Positions 52,105 to 64,000 of a stretch of DNA of 64,000 bases are shown here, piece after piece; the first letter of the stretch is position 1, and every line of letters starts with the position of its first letter. Source of the stretch: Anthonomus grandis grandis (taxonomy: Eukaryota > Arthropoda > Insecta > Coleoptera > Curculionidae). The position numbers were made by a program, and so were the translations under genes. The stretch lies in NCBI RefSeq assembly GCF_022605725.1, contig NC_065567.1:27073127-27137126 (forward strand). Reading direction: 5' to 3'. The notes below the pieces were generated by a model that was given only the letters and a program-made list of their open reading frames with translations, made no database searches and was not told the DNA's origin.

Positions 52105-53329
52105 GTGAGTACTTAACCATAAAAAATTTGATGTGATGTCCTTCATGAAAAACCGTTAATATATAGTTAAATCATGTCAAAATTCGCGATTTAGAAATTA
52201 TTTATTCAGAAATAGATAATAGATATCACTTAATATAATTGGCCACTTTACCATCAAATCAAACCCATCATAGAGACCACGTTTTTTTTTCAAATATGAA
52301 ATATAATAGGCCACTAGGGCTCAAAGCTCTAAGTCTATTGAATATTTTTAAAAGTTCAAAATTAAGGTGATTTTAAGCAAAGTAAAATCTTCATTTACAT
52401 AAATTAAATGTAGTTATAACATTTCATTTCTCATTCACCTAACATATCATGAACAAATTCTAAATGGATATGATATGTGTATGTATATCATCGATGAAAA
52501 TCATATTTTTAAAAATTTTTCTCATTTTGATTATAATTGCTTTTTAATCACTTGTTAACTAATTTAAATACTTATTGTTTGAGTTACACTAACTTCAATT
52601 ATTAATTGCAATAATTGAAAATTCAATTTTTTGCTTGCTTACTTGGACTTATTGTACATTACAAGAATAAAACAAGGAACAAATTATCGATGACAATTAT
52701 TACATTTTCAAATTAAATTATAAAATACCACTAATTTTTGTCAATAATCTTAGACAACTCATTTACCTCTCAGCAAAGTTCTCTAATAGATATTCAAAAT
52801 TCAAATTATATACATATTAGATCATATTCCTTATAGTTTTAGAGGACAGTATTTAAATATAGGGGACTGTCCTCTCATTTCTAACTAAATTATACATGAT
52901 CACTTTTATTTTATAAGGATAAAGGCTACAAAGGTGATTTTAAAAATAAACAAATTCAAAAACTAGCTTTATTATTATAAACAGAGTTGTGGACAAATCC
53001 TTGCTATAAGCTAAAATAATCCTAATAAAATACACACAGTACAGAACAACATTCTTAAGTTTAAAAATGGAAAGTGGATATAACATACATTGAACATTCA
53101 ACAACATTAAAATAAATAAAGAATAAGACTTATCAAAAATAATCAAAAAGTAACTTCATTGTCCCAAACAAAGTAATTGACAAAGCCTTATTAAGTCTAA
53201 GTCAGTAAAACAGAAAGCAAATAAGAGGTACGATAATTTTTTTTCAAATCACATCTATATATTTGGTAATCAGGACAAAACATCATTAAAAAACCATTCT
53301 AATTTATAATATACCTCGGTAACTAACAA

Positions 53330-54290
53330 TCTTTTTAAATGTTTTTTAAATTTAATATAAGAGTTGAGTTTACTTATATGAAGAGAAAGGTGATTAAACA
53401 TTTTTTTAACCATCTAAATAAAACATCTTCTCACTTGCTCTGAATGTATAATGGACAATTGAAAAGTGTATGTAAGACAAGTTCCCCAAACTGCCTCCTA
53501 CAATTTCCTGCTTTTGCTTTTTGAAGACCATAGTTATTGTTTCAAGTATATACAAGCAACAAAGGGTCAAGATTCTATTTTGCACAAAAAGATGCTAACA
53601 AGATACACAACACCTCACTCCACAAAAGGCTCTAATTGCTCTTTTTTGCAAACCAAATACTGTATTAAAGAGATAATGGGCACATGATTTCCAAAAACAA
53701 ATCCCATAATGAAAATATGACTCCACAAGGCCATGATAAACAATTTTTGCAATGTAAACATCTAAGTTCCTAGAAATTATTGTAAGGGCATAGCACCCTG
53801 ATGACACCCTACTGCATTCTTTAATTATGTGATTAAAATTTGAGTCTGCAATCAATTGTCAGTCCTAAAAACCTGCAACACTGTGGAGTTGAAATCAACT
53901 CCTCATTGATAGTGACAGAATTCAGATAATCAAAAGCCTTGGATATGTCACAAAACACTGCTGCAGCAATTTCACCTGAATTAAGTGTGCTATAATCAAA
54001 TTGAAGAAGACCAAAAATAACATCACTCATGCTCTTGGCCTCTTGAAACCCAAACAGTGCCGCTCTTGGAATATTAAATCTCTCCAAAAAAGATATCACT
54101 TTCACCTTCACCAATCCTAGATATGGTATAGAGAAGAGCAATTGGTTAAACATTAGAAGACTCCTGCAGTCTCCCAGTATTCAAGAAATGTATTTGAAAT
54201 GAATGATTTATTTAATGAATTTACAACTGCCTGAAGGGCATTAGGTGGTAATGCAGAGGGTATCTTTTAAGAGACATGATCCCAACAACC
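53330..54290 (-). mobile_element. Non-LTR (Jockey-like) reverse transcriptase relic
   Basis: On the minus strand the order is that of a non-LTR RT. PPNALQAVVNSL and FLEYWETAGVF lie near 54160-54260. FNIPRAALFGFQEAKSMSDV then AAAVFCDISKAFDYLNS (RT palm, first catalytic Asp) follow at about 53930-54090. CCRFLGLTIDCRLKF comes next, then SSGCYALTIISRNLDVYIAK and VYHGLVESYFHYGICFW at about 53640-53840 (thumb), then ILTLCCLYILETI. The YxDD palm segment is missing between SKAFDYLNS and the thumb, and frameshifts and stops interrupt the frame. It is therefore a dead fragment inside the mex3 intron, antisense to it. Confidence 0.75.
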
Positions 54291-54977
54291 ATAAACAAAT
54301 GACTTATTTATTTGCTCACTGTGTGGTATCAGTAAACTCAAACTGTAAATAAACCTAGTACCAAAAGAATTGTTCCTTTTTATTTTATTTTTATGATATA
54401 AAACTTGCAGTCTATAAGATACATACAGGACAAAGTATTAAAATTTTATATTTTACAAAAATCCTTTCTAGACAGAAAGTGAATTATGAATTATTCTTTT
54501 TTAATAGTATAAAAAATAAGTCAACCTATATTGAGCACATGAGTTCCAGAAACATTTCCTATAGCTCAGGAAAAAAAAATAAAAAAAAATTTTAATTTCC
54601 TATATATCATAATTTACAATTGAGGAGCAATATATCCATTAAAAAGTTTTAAACAAGAAATGATGTAACAGATACCAATATAACTACAAAAAAAAAAACT
54701 AAAGAAGAAAGATCTTTGCCAATTTTCTCAAGTTATAAGTATACAAATATTATTACCATAGAAATCTCGATATGATTTATAACTCTTTAATATTAGAAGA
54801 AATTATTAGAAACAACAATTTTCGTAAAATGTGAACAAAAATTTGCAAAAAAAATTAATACTATATAGTGTTTAAGATGAGTTTATAACTTGAACTGTGT
54901 TTTAATATATTCATCAACATTGATGTCAAATCAATAATATTTCAGCTTTATCTCCATAGACTTTATAGAATAACTTC

Positions 54978-55021
54978 AATATTCATATAGAATGCTTTCA
55001 ATATTCATATAGAATGCTTTC
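54978..55021. repeat. Tandem duplication of a 22-bp unit
   Basis: AATATTCATATAGAATGCTTTC occurs twice without a gap. Probably a local slippage or duplication event. Confidence 0.9.
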
Positions 55022-55832
55022 AAATACAACTGAAATTTTAATATATATTTAAAAGTACCTCGGCTTTAGTGGATCAAAAGTAGTGTTGAGATAAAATTGA
55101 GCCTTTACTTATAGAAAAATTACTTGTTCTCTAAATATCAACGCTTTTGTGGAAATAAAGGTGCAGAACTTACAGAGAGTATGAAAAGGTTTTGAAATAA
55201 ATAAGTCCCCTACCAATTAACGAGTACATAAAGATTTAAAAGCGAAAACGGAATTCTTCTCTAGACGAGAACCCTGATGGCCGTATATACCAACCACATC
55301 AGGAGAACGAAGGCAGTGAAGGTCAAGTTTACCCGATTCTCACCATCGCATAATACCATAATCTGAGATTTTTATACCGCATAAAAGGTTATTTTAGGTA
55401 TCACATGAATTCCCTTTGAAGAATATACAATATTCTGGTATGACTGGTTTGAAATCAAACTTCCTTTTGAATAGATTTGTAAAACAGTGACAAAAAAAAT
55501 CGACGAGACTTAATTTATTTTTTCTCTTGTTTTGTTATGTAAGTATTTAAATTCGGTTGAAAAAAATTAAAATAATAACGTTTTTTAAAAATAATTTTGA
55601 GTGTTACAGTAGGATATGGAAAAAAAAGAAAAATCATAATACATATTTAAAATTAAAAAAAAATACCTATTGTATTATAGAGGCACTCATAAATCAGATT
55701 TTTAAGTAAAGTAAAATAATTTCTTAAAAAAATAATATATTATTATCTTATATTATGTTATTGTGTCCATAGTACCAATCATAAAAAAGACGTCGACAGA
55801 TGTGTTGCTTTCAGGGGGCCGCCAACGTGCAC

Positions 55833-55855
55833 TCGTCGTCGTCGTCGTCGTCGTC
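55833..55855. repeat. (TCG)n trinucleotide repeat
   Basis: Seven to eight TCG units within a small CpG-rich patch (about 55790-55880). Frames through it give poly-Val or poly-Ser and are not supported as genes. Confidence 0.85.
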
Positions 55856-56621
55856 ATGTGTGGGTCCCCCGACCCGAGATTTTATTACACGCCGGTCCTC
55901 ATTCTATTTTTTCTTGTTAGTCCATTTCTTTCAGAAAATAAATCGAGTTCTCGTAATTGCCAATAACTTCTTTGGTTTCTTCTTTGGCTTTGTTTAACAC
56001 TGCGGCGATGAGAAAATTGATCCTGCATACGTGAAAATGCATCATTTCTATAAATTGATAATAGATCGACAATGTATATTGTAAGGTATAATATAATCAA
56101 CCCCTGTCTGTATATTGTATATATCCTACTTGAGAGGCTGACTCACGATACCAAAGGGATGAAAAATGATATTTTGCAAATACTTAAAGAATAAGTAATA
56201 GGGCAACGCACCCGTACGAATACGTCGGGGCCCCCAAGGATTTTATATACTAAAGGCCACCCCTCGAACTAAGGGTCGTTACCTCGTGTTATTACCCCGA
56301 GAAAAAAGGGCCTCCAACGGCAGCTGATATCCGAAGAGTTCAAGAAATGTAAGGCTGATGTATAACAGCCTGTGACAAACTGCGAAAGTTAGAACTGATT
56401 GGTCCCAGACTGATTCATTATATTTCAAGTTTTGTTTTGTTTTAACTTTGATTTTTTTTCATTTTCGAAGCAACACATAATATTCCACACTTTGTCACGG
56501 ACTCCTCGTTTACCAGCTAGCGGGTATTAATATGTGAGCACTTCTAGGAAGAAGAACCCCTGGGTGGCATGATGAAACTAAAGTATTCGCATCCCTGTAT
56601 GGTTCTGTAATGTAAAACCGC

Positions 56622-56654
56622 CATCACCACCACCACCATCATCATCATCATCAT
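56622..56654. repeat. (CAC/CAT)n trinucleotide repeat
   Basis: A run of CAC then CAT units (about 11 units). No reading frame through it is supported. Confidence 0.85.
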
Positions 56655-57271
56655 ACGAAACCTGATATATTTCATAAAGTTTTAAGGTGGTTCACGTACC
56701 ATATTGACAAAATATTCGATTCCAAGTAGCCAGGATGTACACGATAATGCGTGCCCTGTTTCTTTGTCTTTATTTTTCCTCGACACAGCCGCATTAAATG
56801 TTATTGCGCATTCATTGAAGATATCGGATAATGTAAATGTGAAGCCAGTACAGGAAATTGTGAACTTTTTTATAGTAGATTTTTTTGATCGATCGTTTGA
56901 TGCCTGTTTTCCGTTTATGAAAAGGCACCCATACGTTAAGGAATATAGCAAGTTTTATTAACGACAATAAACAATATTTGTTGGTGATAATGAATTCCAG
57001 TATAGGAATAATGCTGCTTTTTATTCATCGAGTAGCTTTTATTACTTACTACAAGTATACTGCAATTGTATCAAATAATAAATACGTCTACCATTATAAG
57101 TGGTGGTTATTAAAATAAGTTAGTTGTCTGATTCTAACCATGAGCCAAAAAAACCCTAATTTAAAAGTTGCCTATATAACAACTTAATGATACGATCTCT
57201 TAAAGCCGTCTTTAACTTTGTAAAGCGATACGTTTTGGTAAAGGTATAATTTAAAAGCGGCGAGTTCCAAG

Positions 57272-57552
57272 TTAGTCGGGTTCATAAACGAGCAAAAAAC
57301 CGACCACCAATCGACCTGCAGGAAAATAAAACGATCAGCAACGATAAAAAAAACAGAATAAGAATAAAAATGCACGCCACAGAATCAATCTAAAAATCTA
57401 CCATTGTCTGATCTTTTGTCTGGCGTCGGCATATAGGTACCGAAATTAAATGTTCACAACTAGAAATTCTTTGAATAACACTCACCTATGGGACCGACGA
57501 TGGGTTGTCCTTTCTTTTTGATGGTTTGGTCTTTTTTACATCCGCGCGGCAT
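57272..57552 (-). CDS. Candidate antisense two-exon small ORF inside the mex3 intron
   Basis: On the minus strand ATG 57552 opens MPRGCKKDQTIKKKGQPIVG and reaches a GTGAGTG donor after 57486 (phase 1). A 170-bp intron ends in TTTTATTTTCCTGCAG, and the frame resumes at 57315 to TAA at 57272-57274, giving 36 aa. Both splice sites are close to consensus. The second exon is also open in another frame for about 63 codons, so the coding frame is uncertain. No family is recognised; it may be part of a non-coding antisense transcript or chance. Confidence 0.2.
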
Positions 57553-59556
57553 TGTATGTGTTGAGCAGTAGCGTTGCAAACAGAATCTCCTTCTCTACCA
57601 AGGCTATTTAAAATATTAGATATTATGTAATATAATATATCTTATAAAAAGTCTTATGCATTCTTATTTTCAAGAGCCTCAATTATTGTTTGTTTATGTC
57701 TGGTTTTCTTTCTTTTTTCTTTCACAATTGGTCCCGTTTGACATTTATTTTGTTTCCATTACATTCGCCGAACTTGAGAACACGTTTATGCGTTTGCCCG
57801 ACATAATACTCCTTTCACGTTATTGCAGTTCAGTAATTAATCAAAAGGTCACGCTAAAACATAAAAATTTAGTTCAATTTCCGGTCGGCGTGGGACGATT
57901 TTTGGTCCCTAATTAAATCATTTTCACCAATTAAACCAGAGTTTTACAACCCATTATTTGGTCTGTCTGCTCTATCCTTTGTTCCCAAGTTCCTTGAACT
58001 GACACTACTTGTTTACTTCAGTCACCGTTCTTGGAAAATATCTCTCTTTTAAAATTTTTTTTTTATTTATTGCAGTGTGTATATTTTTAGAAATGTAACA
58101 TCGGACGCTGTATTTTGAATTAACTCATATAGTTAGTTCCTTGATTACCGGTAATATGCACAATAGTATGATGTATTAACGATATTTAAAAAATAACTTC
58201 GAACCAAAGGGAACCTTTTTTTTTACTTTTAAGTTTTTAGATGTTATTATGTACTTATGCAAGATACCAAATGCAAACGATAGACTTTGATAAAACAGTT
58301 CAGGAACAAACACCGTTCTATTTTCTCTTGTTCTATTCCACCTATTGCTATAAGACCCTTTTCTATATTTTTATATATTTGTTACGTAAAAATAAGTAAC
58401 TTGCCAGGGTAATTACTTGAAATTTAAAAATAAAGTCTGACCCTCTTACTGACCAGAAACTTACATAAACATAAAAGTTAACATGTTAATTAAATATCGT
58501 TATCGTGCGTCTGCTAATGAACCGGATAACAATAAAAATGGTGATTGATAATAAACCGCCATAAATCATCGCTTGTTGAAAAATTGCACTGAAAAAATTA
58601 TGATTTACAAAAATTGTATTATTGTGTTTATAAGAGGCTTTTTTCTGTTTGTTGAATGAGTTGATGGTCAATTGTAAATAAAAGATATTTATGTTATGTT
58701 ATCGTAAATAAATACAGGAAATCTTACACCATGTGATATGGGTATGTGATTATGTTGGAACATTTAGTAAACTTGTTAATTTGACTGTTTTTTCTTTCAA
58801 GCAATTCTTGTAATTTTGACATAATTTTCTCAGTAATATGCTTGAGTAACATTCTAACAATGTAGTTCTGATAAAAGTAATTTTTTTTAATTCCATAAAG
58901 GGTAAAACGAGCAGCCGCACGATTAAAATGGCCTGTCCCTTTCCGAAGCAATCAACCGTCGATTCAGTGAATAAATTGAAATGCAGGTCTTTACGTTAAG
59001 TGGACTTCCCACACGTAGAACCGGCGACATTCTGATGAAATTGTAAATGTAAATACGGCTAGCTCAACTAATTCGACAATGGCCTCTTCAACGCATACAC
59101 ATAAGAATTAGTTTTTTATTGACGATTGATGTGAAATAGTCGTAAAGTCTGTCTATAAATGAAAAGAGGAAATAGTCTTTTTCACTACCAACTAACTCTC
59201 GTCACATCCTTTCATCCAGAAAAGCAACCTTGAAGCCCATTAAAAGTGGCAATAAAGAGTTCACAAAACCACGTGTTACTACTACTTAAAAAAAAAACTG
59301 TCCCGAGAAGGCATGCATATGTTCCTGATTGTTTATTTTGTGCCATATATTACTCGTACCTAAAAAGATAAGCCCCTGTTTGTTTATATATTTTTGTGTA
59401 TACAAGATGCAGAGAGTTTTAGTGGTATATATAGGTTATTTATCTTATCTTTTATAACATGCCAGTAACCTCACGCAGTGTGAAAGTTTTTTTTTTTAAT
59501 TTTTCGTAAACGCTATATAATATTTTTCTATCTAAAATATATATATTTTTTTGTTT

Positions 59557-59616
59557 CAGGTAAGAACCAGCATAAAGCCAGACTAATAATAAAAAAGGTA
59601 GAGACATCAGGTGAGT
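59557..59616 (+). promoter_or_regulatory. Putative recursive-splice (ratchet) site with 51-nt RS-exon
   Basis: A T-rich tract (about 59541-59556) ends CAG at 59557-59559 and is joined directly to GTAAG at 59560. A second donor GTGAGT starts at 59611. The 51 nt between (59560-59610) contain no stop in the mex3 frame and keep phase 1. Acceptor fused to donor is the zero-nucleotide exon design of recursive splice sites in long insect introns, and a downstream donor is the hallmark of an RS-exon. Splicing exon 1 to it would rebuild CAAG|GTAAG. Confidence 0.5.
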
Positions 59617-60230
59617 TTCTAATAATTTTAATACTAAACTGTTGTTTTGTCCTTAAGAAAACGCAAAGGTTTTACTTTAAATATTGTTAAATGATTTTAC
59701 CTGCGTTTAAAAAATTATTGTCCAAAATTAGCGGGATTAGCATATTTTAAAGGTGAACAATATAATTTAAACATGGACAGATACATTATGGATCAGTCGC
59801 ATTTTTTTCATAATCCTTTCCATTCATATTTTTGTAATAACTATTTAATTTTTCACTAATCTATAAATCAGTGCTCTTATTGAAAGGAGCCGTTCTTTAA
59901 GCCATACTAAATTTATTATGACACCGATATATGTTTACTACTTTAATATAAATTATGTCCTTACGGTGAGTTTGAAACACGGAAAACAGGAAAAAAAGAT
60001 CGCTTATTTATGTCTTGATATTCAACTGGACAGTAGGAAAATAACTAATGTATGTTGCAAAACTATAGAACGAAAACGTGTTACTTACTTACTGAGGAGA
60101 TTCTCGTCTCCATCAAATACCATCAGACAATTTTAGATTTCTTCATTTGATATCTGGCTATGAATTTCCTAATTTGAAGTTTGAAGTTTTGGTACATAGG
60201 TCGTTCGTTCAATATAATATTCATCTTCTT

Positions 60231-60239
60231 CAGGTATGT
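60231..60239 (+). promoter_or_regulatory. Second juxtaposed AG|GTATGT site (weaker ratchet candidate)
   Basis: TCATCTTCTTCAG runs directly into GTATGT, a good insect donor. The pyrimidine tract is short. It lies 674 bp after the first candidate in the same intron. Confidence 0.25.
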
Positions 60240-63200
60240 CTAAATCATCTGCCTTCCACAATACTAATAATTTGTTTCGAAAAAAAGGCAGCTGGCCGGA
60301 AAACCGAATAACCAACCGAGACAAGCAAGCAAACGCCATGTGGCGGTTTCGGGGTTCTGCCTGTCTTGCAGCTGCCCCCATGAATTTCTGTCTGTTGTCT
60401 CTCTTTTGGTTTCCCCCGACTTGAGAACCTGCTTTTTCCGTTTTCAACGGGGCTACGTACATACCTACAGTTGCCCCATATTATTTATTATTTGGGAAGA
60501 TGGTAAGGTGGGAACATCTTGTTTGGTTCCCGTACGAAATAAAACTCAGGAGTATGGGGTATTGTTAAATATTGTCAGATAACTGAATTGATATACAATC
60601 GTATGCAAGAAAAAATATTTGCTATCCATTTCTTTCTAAAACTAAAAAGTAGGAACTAAATTCGAAACATTTTTCAGTAAACCTCGCAAGCATTGTCTCC
60701 TTAATGAGTTTCTAAATTTAAATCTGGTCTACAAAACCCAAACAACCAAAATTATATTTTGGATTAATGATTATTGGTTCCTGCTTTTAAGTTAGAGGGA
60801 TTAGAGCCTAAATGCCTGTTACCAAAGAACGATTCCAAGTTTTTAAACATGGATTTATGTTTTTGTCGGTTCTCATCAAAACGTTAACCGTCCAATAATA
60901 AAATACTGGAGCCTGGCTGCCAGCTGATACGCTATTATTTTTTCCAGTCAATATTACCACAAGTTATTTGTTTAATGAAACATTTTCGCATCGTTATGGC
61001 CAACATTTACGAGCCACTTTATATCCAACAGTATTTTTGAACTGATCCGAATAGTTGTGGTAGGTCAGGGTGGTCCGCCGGCCCGGTCGAAATGATATAT
61101 TCTTCTTAAATTAAATGTTATCTAAATTTACTACTAGTTAAATGTTGGTTGCTTATAGAGGAGGATCGCATAAACAAAACTTATCAGATCGATGAAGCGA
61201 AAATAAGCCCATAAAAAACACCACTACCTGGGCCACACTTTAATTGACATTTAAAGACCCGGTAAATGTTTATTACGGGTCTATAAAATGATTGCCTTAA
61301 TTTTAAACCGCGAGAGGCCAGTCAGCCAACCAGCCAGCCAGCGGTCTCTCATTTGCAATTTAAATTTCGCCCGTGCAATCCTTCTTTAGCGGCTAGTCTT
61401 TCTTTATAATAAAACAACGAGTCTAGAACCTGACCTCAAAAAGAGGCAAACAAAACATTCTTCGGAAATATTGGGTTGCCGTCCGTTGTTGGCGAATTCA
61501 AAGGAACGAAAGAAACCACCCCAGTGGCGTTCATTTATTATTAATATAATTAATACGAAACTATATCTAAGTACTAGTATGAGAAAACGCACCACGAAAA
61601 CATTCATCGGTATCTCTAATAAACATTCTAACCATCTCTGTCGGCGGGCAGGGACCTTGAACGTGAACTAGACGATGCAATAAGAAGAACCAACCGATAC
61701 AGACCGTGCACTGCCGGCCTATAATGCAGCAATTTATTTGTTATGGATTTTTTTTGAATATGGTTACTTAGAATAATTACTGTTTGTTGTTATATTCGTT
61801 TTTTTACAAACGTCAACAACATCAAATATTATATTCACAGAAAAATGTCAAGATTATAGAAAGGCTGATGATCTAACAAACTGCGGGTCTTTGATACCAT
61901 TTATTCAGGGTCATAATATAATGGTGGGTTCAACGTTCTTATTAACCACAAATTCATTTTTTTCTTTATTTAATGATTTAATATTACGCGGATATTAGGG
62001 TTTTATTTACTTTACATATTTTGTTATACACGTATATAGTTGCAACCTACCAGTGCACCGGAGGCGATATAAACAGCAATTAAACAAAACAATAAATGGC
62101 ACATTATATATATTTAGAGATCGGTATCAATGATGCCGAAGGCGTGAATGGGTTCGCTAGTAAACATATGTGAAATGTGTCACACGCGCCCATACAGATA
62201 ACAACAGTTGCATATTTGTTTATTAGATAAGGCCCATTTAGGTATTATCTTACCCATTAGAAATGTAGGAAGCCAAAAAAGTATGTGAAACCTTTGTGTG
62301 AAATTATTTTCTTCACAGATTATCGAGCCGCGTTCGAGTTATGTTATAAATTGGACTTTTTAAAACAGGCCTTAATCACAGAATCACAAAAATTAAACTG
62401 TCGAATTTTCTCCGTCAACGAACCTTTTATTATTACAACGAAATGGAAACCATCTATTCAGAATCTCTCTTGTACGTAATAAAAAAGGCTAAATTAAAAT
62501 TAAATCAAGTTGTTTGCGGTCTGCTAGTTGAGTTGAGTATGATCCAACAATTTGATTGTTGTTTGCTTGAGGTCTTTGATATGGCTCACGGTCAATGGAA
62601 GAATTAAACGTTCGAGGTTTTTCAGTTTTTTATTTGATTGCCATTTCCAAATCAAGAAATAACAAAAAAAATTATATGTAACCTAATGAGTACTTATAAT
62701 TATATTTATTATTATCAATAAATTAAATATTATGGAAGTATATTAACCAAAACCAAATGATAATTAATAAAATATTCACTTTTTACGTCGTATCGTAAAA
62801 ACTTCGAAATCGGCGATATAACAACAAGGAGATTAGAGAATTTTTCTGACCTTTAGCTGTATTAAATTAAAGTTTTCGAAACACCCTCTAACCCCTTTCT
62901 ACTTTTTCCGTAGAATTTCAAAATGGAATAATTGTTACTTACTCTATTGCTTATTTTTTTGTTGATCTAGTTCGTTTACTAAATCTTCTTTGAAAAGCTA
63001 ATCACCATATGCAAAAAAGCTTCCAAGTATAAAATTTGAAAAAAAAATTCTCAAAACGAGTGAGCGATCACATAATTAAACTAAAGTTAATTAATATTCG
63101 CACACCATTGTCCTAAATGAGTTACGACTGGTCGTTATAAAAATTGAGGACGCCGCCGTGTAAACAGCGCAAACAAAATAATGCAATACTTACGTGAAAT

Positions 63201-64000
63201 CGAAGGTGAAGTTGTTACTCAAGCGTCGAAACAGAAACCCACAATGTTGATATCCTCTACCAGAGGTTGAACTATCATAAGCCCCGTATGAATTTTTAAA
63301 TCAGATCAGCAATATTTTTTTATTAGTATTATCGGTCAGATCACTCGAAGTAAAACTCCGAGATCAGTTGGTTGTTAAAGTTACACCTTAACTGATAATA
63401 ATTAAATAATAAAAGACAAAAAAATATCGACTTATTTTTAATGTCGCGTTTGGGTATTTATCAATTTGATTGCCATTCGCAAGGCTACTTTTTCGGCAAC
63501 AAAAACCGGGTTATGTAACCTACGAGGTCCCAAATTATAATTTATGACTATCATAATGAAATGTCAACAGATTGTTGTGTAAGGAACTCTAAATTTTCAT
63601 ACAGTTTATAATGAAATTTTACCTTAACTTATTTAATTTTTTATTTGAAATTTAGATGAAATTAGCTATCGATTTTTAGTTAAAGAATCTTCCATATTGC
63701 CATGTTCTTTTACAGGGTCAATATCAGTTTTACATTAAAAAAGTTTCTTTTTGGTTGGCATATAAAACTAAATCTCTTTTCCAAAGTTCCCTTTTACTTT
63801 GGCGTCGATTACTGTGATTCCAGCTTAGTTTTCCAATAATCAGAATCTTGGTCTAGGACTCAGGTCATAACATTGTTTTTAAGTTAATATTCGTCCTTAA
63901 AAAATTGTCATTAATTGTATGCGGATGTGGTGACTGGGTGTTATTGTAAGTGACCGGTACGATCGCTCTTCATGTACTGAGCAAATAGAAGCAGAACAGA

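Larger units (their letters stand above)
52105..64000 (+). other. Long first coding intron of mex3 (continues beyond window)
   Basis: It starts at the GTGAGT donor 52105. No exon encoding the rest of KH1 is found to the end of the window. The intron holds an antisense retrotransposon relic, simple repeats, two AG|GT ratchet-like sites and possible antisense small exons (listed separately). The remaining AT-rich DNA (for example 54300-55750, 57920-59500, 62480-64000) shows nothing I can support. Confidence 0.8.

Noticed and set aside
55800..55997. Acceptor-like TTTCAG followed by frames with poly-Val or poly-Ser
   Set aside because: The runs come from the TCG repeat. There is no domain and no donor.
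62320..62479. Good acceptor (TTTTCTTCACAG) followed by 52 codons in the mex3 phase
   Set aside because: The translation does not match KH1 (no CKIKALRAK), it ends in TAA, and there is no good donor before the stop.

Overview
The window reads as eukaryotic, AT-rich insect DNA, most likely from a beetle. Genes are split by short GT-AG introns (often 50-75 bp), tens of kilobases are gene-poor, and an insect follicle-cell gene (nudel) lies near mex3, a translational regulator known in the beetle Tribolium. I see no bacterial operons, tRNA or rRNA genes, or CRISPR arrays. The species cannot be named from sequence alone.

Layout, all confident genes on the plus strand. (1) 1-2509: the last coding exon of a Noc/Elbow (NET family) zinc-finger repressor, with an intron to its left. 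(2) 2510-31221: about 29 kb without a convincing gene. It holds short less AT-rich islands in AT-rich DNA, many CCATAAA/TTTATGG homeodomain-like motifs, a 9-bp perfect inverted repeat at 25150, a decayed coding relic at 7395-7589 and a possible small-ORF unit near 28.1 kb. This is the usual look of regulatory DNA next to a developmental regulator. (3) 31222-47090: a compact same-strand block of four genes. These are a 25-exon modular serine protease (nudel, about 2260 aa), an intronless short Cdc37-like Hsp90 co-chaperone, a diverged PP2A scaffold (A subunit)-like HEAT protein, and fructose-1,6-bisphosphatase. (4) 47090-51200: intergenic DNA with repeat remnants, including pieces of a non-LTR retrotransposon. 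(5) 51200-64000: CpG-rich 5' region and first coding exon of mex3, followed by more than 11.9 kb of its intron. The intron contains an antisense non-LTR reverse transcriptase relic, simple repeats, and two juxtaposed AG|GT sites that look like recursive-splicing (ratchet) points.

The most interesting signal is at 59557-59616. A pyrimidine-rich acceptor CAG is fused directly to GTAAG, and a GTGAGT donor follows 51 nt later. The 51 nt are open in the mex3 frame and keep the intron phase. This is the architecture of a recursive-splicing exon; if retained, it would insert 17 residues right behind the GRQG loop of the first KH domain.

The genes do not form one pathway. Noc/Elbow and Mex3 are developmental regulators, Nudel acts in the eggshell and dorsoventral pathway, FBPase is gluconeogenic, and the other two are a chaperone cofactor and a phosphatase scaffold relative. 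No search could be run; all family calls rest on recognisable motifs and splice-consistent reading frames.
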